From Xiphias gladius (taxonomy: Eukaryota; Chordata; Actinopteri; Istiophoriformes; Xiphiidae), in the NCBI RefSeq assembly GCF_016859285.1, contig NC_053400.1, positions 31,430,001 to 31,494,000 on the forward strand: DNA of 64,000 nucleotides. Reading direction: 5' to 3'. Positions 59,236 through 64,000 of this stretch are shown here, in pieces (the stretch's first letter is position 1; the number at the start of each line of letters is the position of its first letter). A program made the translations under genes and the position numbers. Under the pieces are notes generated by a model, which saw only the letters and a program-made list of their open reading frames with translations, was not told the origin of the DNA and made no database searches.

Positions 59236-60655
59236 GTGAGCTCGCGAAAATCCGCGAAGCCGCCCCGAGGCGGCCGGGGTTTGTCCCGTGGTCAACAGGT
59301 GGCAGGTCGCGGTGACAGCGAAAACTTCCAAGATTCAGCTCAGACCCTTTTGGGTTTACAGAAGAGAGTTGGTGCAGAGGTTCTTTCAGTTTGTGAGCGC
59401 AGGTAACATGAAATTAAGCCTTTTAAACTGATCAGAGAGCAGCGGTGGCGTGAAACGCAGTAGCCTGCACTCGCTCAAGTGCTGCACTTCCTCAGCTGCA
59501 CATCCGGAGCTTACGCGCCACACGAGTGACACCTTCACGAACCGTGAGATCGGGACATCGAGGGTCTTGGAACCTGGATCCATCCTCGCCCACCTGCGGC
59601 ACGTGAAATGCTTTTCCATTTTTATTCAGGTTTCATATTCTAGTGTTGTTGCAAAATCTGAAAGCGTCCTTTCGGGGGGGGGGGTACTTTAAAACCTGTT
59701 GGACCCAGTGGAAACCATCCGTCTATACAAGCCTGGAGTCCCAGGTTGCCCCGCCGGCGACGCAGGACACACGTCTGAGGCGAGTTGCGACCTGGGTGAG
59801 ATGCTCGTGTCTGTCGGTGATTCCTCCAGATGCAGCCAGAGGATGAAGCATTAACCCGGGAGGCGAAGCACCGTTTGTAACACAAGCCGTCTGTCGTGCG
59901 TTTGTTGTCCTTCCTGCCGAGCCTGGGGCTACTCCAGCGCCGCCAGGCTGCCCAGAGATTTCAGGCATTTGGACTTGACTATCTCAAATTCTGAAATGTA
60001 TATATATATATTTTCCCTTCTCTACATTTTCGGAAAGCGGTTGGAGAAGAATCAGGCTCTTTATTCTAGTCAAATTAGCAGTTCCACGGTGGGAAAATCC
60101 CCCTTCACCGAGTAAAAAAGAAAAAAAAATCTTTCATTCAACATTTCTATCGAGTAAAATCAGTGTTTCCAGTAAAATGAACTTAAAGTGTCCAAATGAA
60201 ATGTACTCGTCAGTGTGTGTCGTGTAAGACTGGATGATTACGGCCGATGCATTAGTGCGCAGGCAGCATTTGAGCTGGGGCTGATTTTCACAATGTTGTA
60301 CGTTCTTGGGTTGTTGAATTCATTTTATTTTATTTTATTTTTTACCAGTGCCAGGCTTTTCAAGGCCTTTCGGTGTCCTCGGTGTCCTCCGAAATGCGGT
60401 GGAGCAGAAGTGTGAAACGGCAAAGACGCTCAAAGTTCTCAAAGCCAAGTACTTGCTTGTCCTGAAGTACGGCACTGGCGTGAATGTACTTAGTCCCTTT
60501 CCACCACCACTGCATTTGAAGTAATCCTAGGCAAATATTGAGGTAAATACTGTTTTTTATTTGCCCCAGGCTGAGCTAAGGTCCTGTTTAAAACAGAAAC
60601 ACGAGAGCCCTGTTGCGCAAAAACGACTAAAACACAAATGAAATGCAAAACAGAT

Positions 60656-60689
<34 letters not shown>

Positions 60690-61086
60690 ATTTCCTGTCT
60701 CAATTAAAACCTTGCACATCACAACCGGTTAGTACCAGTGAAACTCAGGCGCGTAGGAATATCTGGGTGAATTTGACCTCTTCTACGTTTTCACTTAGGG
60801 TTCATTAAATCAGAAAGAGGCATCTTATTCTCTCCACTGTGTTTGTGTGCTTCAAGCCTTAAGGTCGAGCTGTGGGATTTTTACAGTGACTCACGTGTCC
60901 GAACCCAAGATAGTCCTTCGTCGCTCCACTTGTTACCTGAGCTTAAACGATTAATCGGTCGGTGGATCCTAAGAATTTAGATCTCAGTCTCACTCGGCCA
61001 CTATTTTGACAACCGATGAGCTGTGTTAAAGGTGCTACTTGTAAGTTTTCTCTGCCGCTGAACGCGCTCTCTTTGCCGGGAGCGTT

Positions 61087-61114
61087 GGCGGCGGCGGCGG
61101 TGGTGGTGGTGGTG
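61087..61114. repeat. (GGC)n(GGT)n triplet tract
   Basis: About five GGC units followed by about five GGT units inside gch1 intron 1. Confidence 0.9.
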
Positions 61115-62917
61115 GCCGCTTGCCGAGAGCTTCAGCCATAAGGGGTTCTTATCCGCCCCCTGGGCAGCGCTGCTTCGTCGGGGCAGCCTGGACGCTACAG
61201 TGACTCGCTGTCGGAAAAAGCCACGGGACGGGCCGGGGGGGGGGGGCTAGCTGGCTAGCACGCTAACTTTGGTGGAAAGAAGAGGTCATAGAAATAGGAG
61301 CAAAAGAAGGGGGAACATCGGCGCTGCTTTCCAACGCCGGAAACAGCTCTTGGCGAGTAAAGTAATGAGGTTTGGTGCCGAACTCGCAGCGTTTCTTTCG
61401 TTTCTTCTGCTAAGTGAACAGCTACTGATGCTAACGTTGGCTATGGCGCGACAGCCAAACTTACAATGCATCACCTTAAGTCATTTTTTCATGCAAAATG
61501 TTAGCCCTTTCCCGGCTCCTGCTTTTTTTAATATGAGGATCTTTCTTCTTTTCTCAGCTTTATACGATCGGAAACTCATTATGTTTGGGCTTTGCACTGT
61601 TGGTTGGAAAAAACGATTCATCTGATGATGTTACTTTGAGCAGGGAAGTTGTGACGGGCATATTTCTGTTTTTTTTTAACCTTTGATACTAACTGATCGA
61701 TCAAGTAAATCATGTCCGAATGAATCCACAGAGAAAACGATCATCAGTTGTCTTTTCATAATTCTTGTCAAAGAATTATTCTTGTCAGCCAGGCGCGTCT
61801 CTCAGGTTTGGAAACTCTGGGATCCTGACTAGAATTTTTAAAATGAACTTTTGTTCTGTTGAGTGATGCACCACAAGTGAAGGGCTTATCGTGTTATTCT
61901 GATCAGCCGCCGCCACAGCAAAACCAGCTCTCTGACTGGACAAACAGGTCTGCCAGCTGTGCCGCCAACTGGAAATTAATCAAAGTGAAAAAAAAATTCC
62001 CTTTGAGCACACGACGACAAGCTTTTCCTGCTTGTCATTGCGTGTCCTCTGCTTTTCTTGTCTTTTCACGTATTGCGCTGTTTCATTTTGTGAGATTTGA
62101 TCATGCACAGCTAGCCCACAGGAAAAGGGTTTTTAAGGTCAGAGTCCGAGAAATAAAGATGGGATTGGTGTGCCCAAGCGGGGCCGTGTTGTCATAAGAC
62201 CCCGCAGCTGACCAAACCTGCTCCTCAACTCTTCAAAGCTGCAGATCAGTCCGTAAGATTCGTCTGCGCCGTTCCCCCGGGCTCCTGTTTGATCCAGCCA
62301 AACCGGCCGGCTCTGGTGTGCCAGAGTCGCTCCCTGGGAGCAGGCAGCGAGAGGTAAAAAGCACCTGGATGTGGCTTGATACTCCGTGTCGGGTCCACAA
62401 GGGGCCGGCTTCTCCACGCTACGGCGCGTTGGAGTGGCTGGAGTTGGGGATCTGCCTCCAGAACTGCATCTGGAGGTAGTTTGGCTGCTGTGGGGTTTGT
62501 GTGTCACGAAGCTGTTACCCTGAGAGAAGGAATGCAGTGGAGTGAGAGAAAAATGTGGGGGCACCCAGTGAAAAGATGGGATGGTGAGTGTTGTTTGGTT
62601 TTTTTTCGGGCCCTGAGAGGCTTCCTCTGGGCTGAACACACGCTCGGCGCAGCGAGGTGACGCCCACCTGAAGCTCCTCTTACCTCTGGCCAGCAGAGGA
62701 TGGACAGCGGAGGGTCGGGATAACGATGATTTATGTGTGTGTTGTTCTTCAGCCGGTGGCGGTGCTGTCTGTCTGTCTGCTGATTGGCTGCTACGGGAGC
62801 CTCCCCTCTGACTTGTTGGAAAGCAGAAAAAACATGTAGGTTTTCAGACTGGGGCTGGAGCTCTGTGGAGAGTTTGAGCGTTTCGAGAGAAGTGTCGCGC
62901 TGTTTGAGCAGCGTGCT

Positions 62918-62921
<4 letters not shown>

Positions 62922-62957
<36 letters not shown>
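62922..62957. repeat. (GT)n microsatellite in gch1 intron 1
   Basis: About 18 uninterrupted GT units. Confidence 0.95.
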
Positions 62958-62960
<3 letters not shown>

Positions 62961-63149
62961 GTCATGGGTTCAGCTTTCGTCACAACATGAGCCTAAAATC
63001 CTCTTGTTGTCGAGCACATGACCAGCAAAACGGCAACCAGGAAAAGTTATGCAGAGATTAAACAGGAGCTCTGAACTTGTGATGTTACTAAAGAAAGTAA
63101 AATGTGATGCAGAGTTTCGTGTTTTCCTTTGATTAACAAAAATAATTGC

Positions 63150-63475
63150 CTGAATCAGGGCTGCAGCTAAGAGAAGATTTTCACTGTCAGCAGGTCTGTG
63201 GATTGTTTTCTCTCTAAAGGCTTTGGTCTATAAAATATCAGAAAATAGTGGAAAATGAGCGCAACGGTTCCCGGGCCATGCAAGTTGGTGAATTCAAACA
63301 GCTTTTTTCACCCCAAACCCAAATGTTTTCAAATTCCGACCACACAAAACAGAAAACGGCCGCATCTTTGCGTTTGAGAAGCGGGAACAACTTAGGTTTT
63401 TGTCATTTTCGCCTGAAAAATAACTTAAATGAATCGTGGCCGATGAATTGTCTGTCGGCTGACTGACTGATTAAG
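63150..63475. repeat. ATTAATCGAT-type dispersed repeat in gch1 intron 1
   Basis: 'cagggctgcagctaagagaagattttcactgtcagcaggtctgtggatt' and 'ttggtctataaaatatcagaaaatagtg' are the best-preserved start of this family in the window. Confidence 0.65.
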
Positions 63476-64000
63476 GGACTAATTATGACCTAAGTACATT
63501 TTTACATTTTTCCCGAACTTTAACATTTTGATGGCAACACTGCAGCAACTCTTTCGTTGAAGTCCCCCGACGCAGCTTTTACGCTGAGTGTGTAAACGCT
63601 AAATAAATGGTTTACATAACGCACTTTAATGTTGCTGTAAACGGATACAAGGGCATTTTAAGTGTTTTATTCATCTACAGCATTTGTCAGCGAGAACATG
63701 TTTCATATTGCTTCGCAGGAGACGTTATAGCTGTTGGCGCATACGTTAGTAAACCCTTACACATCGCTGACGAGTACATTTCGCTGCCCGCGCGGTCGAC
63801 CGCTCGTCTCGTACGGCAGTTTCGTCGCCTCCGATGTTTTCTCACGTATTTCTAGCGTGTTGCGCGCGTCACGTAAAAAATCCGGCCGGGATATCGAGCT
63901 TGACACTCGGCCGCTCCAGATGTAGTCTTGACGTATTTTGGAGGGGGGGTCACCTTTCCCTGCCGCGAACGCTCACCGCTGGACACCAAAGCTGCACATC

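Larger units (their letters stand above)
59236..64000 (+). other. gch1: gch1 intron 1 (beginning)
   Basis: No sequence coding for the expected exon 2 (a DIDMFSMCEHH-type motif) is seen. Contents: (TA)n at 59999-60011, a T run at 60657-60685, GGC/GGT triplet tract at 61087-61114, G run at 61234-61246, (GT)n at 62922-62957, an ATTAATCGAT-type repeat at 63150-63475 and a CpG-dense end from about 63770. The GC-rich block at 61040-61270 resembles a common fish repeat. Confidence 0.75.

Overview
The window is vertebrate genomic DNA, most likely from a ray-finned (teleost, probably percomorph) fish. The basis is intron-containing vertebrate genes with mostly short introns, very frequent long CA/GT microsatellites, Tc1/mariner remnants and several short dispersed repeat types that I know from fish genomes. 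The species cannot be read from the sequence.

Four gene loci can be supported. (1) At 3.3-4.2 kb there is a CpG-rich promoter with a YY1-type motif and a strong splice donor on the minus strand; it looks like the first, non-coding exon of a gene running left out of the window. I cannot identify it; the neighbour expected from human gene order is MAPK1IP1L. (2) socs4 on the plus strand: a TATA promoter and non-coding exon 1 near 24.1 kb, and one coding exon at 25113-26300 (395 aa, SH2 plus SOCS box). (3) wdhd1 (AND-1/Ctf4) on the plus strand: I reconstructed 25 coding exons from 31869 to 55449. Every junction keeps frame and the sum is 1129 codons plus stop, the length I recall for the human protein. 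(4) gch1 on the plus strand: CCAAT/TATA promoter and exon 1 (58878-59235, 119 codons plus one base); the remaining exons lie beyond the window.

Layout: 1-4.2 kb, unassigned sequence, a Tc1 relic, a dispersed repeat and the minus-strand promoter; 4.3-24 kb, intergenic, full of repeats, including a six-copy 62-bp array in which every unit carries an RFX X-box-like palindrome; 24.1-27.7 kb, socs4; 27.7-31.4 kb, intergenic; 31.4-55.8 kb, wdhd1; 55.8-58.6 kb, intergenic with a Tc1 element; 58.6-64 kb, gch1 promoter, exon 1 and the start of intron 1.

The SOCS4-WDHD1-GCH1 block is conserved with human 14q22. In human, however, SOCS4 and WDHD1 are head-to-head, while here socs4 points the same way as wdhd1 and gch1, implying a local inversion or relocation. 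The genes are functionally unrelated (cytokine/growth-factor signal attenuation, replisome scaffold, tetrahydrobiopterin synthesis); nothing suggests they act as one system. No prokaryotic system, CRISPR array, rRNA or tRNA gene was found.
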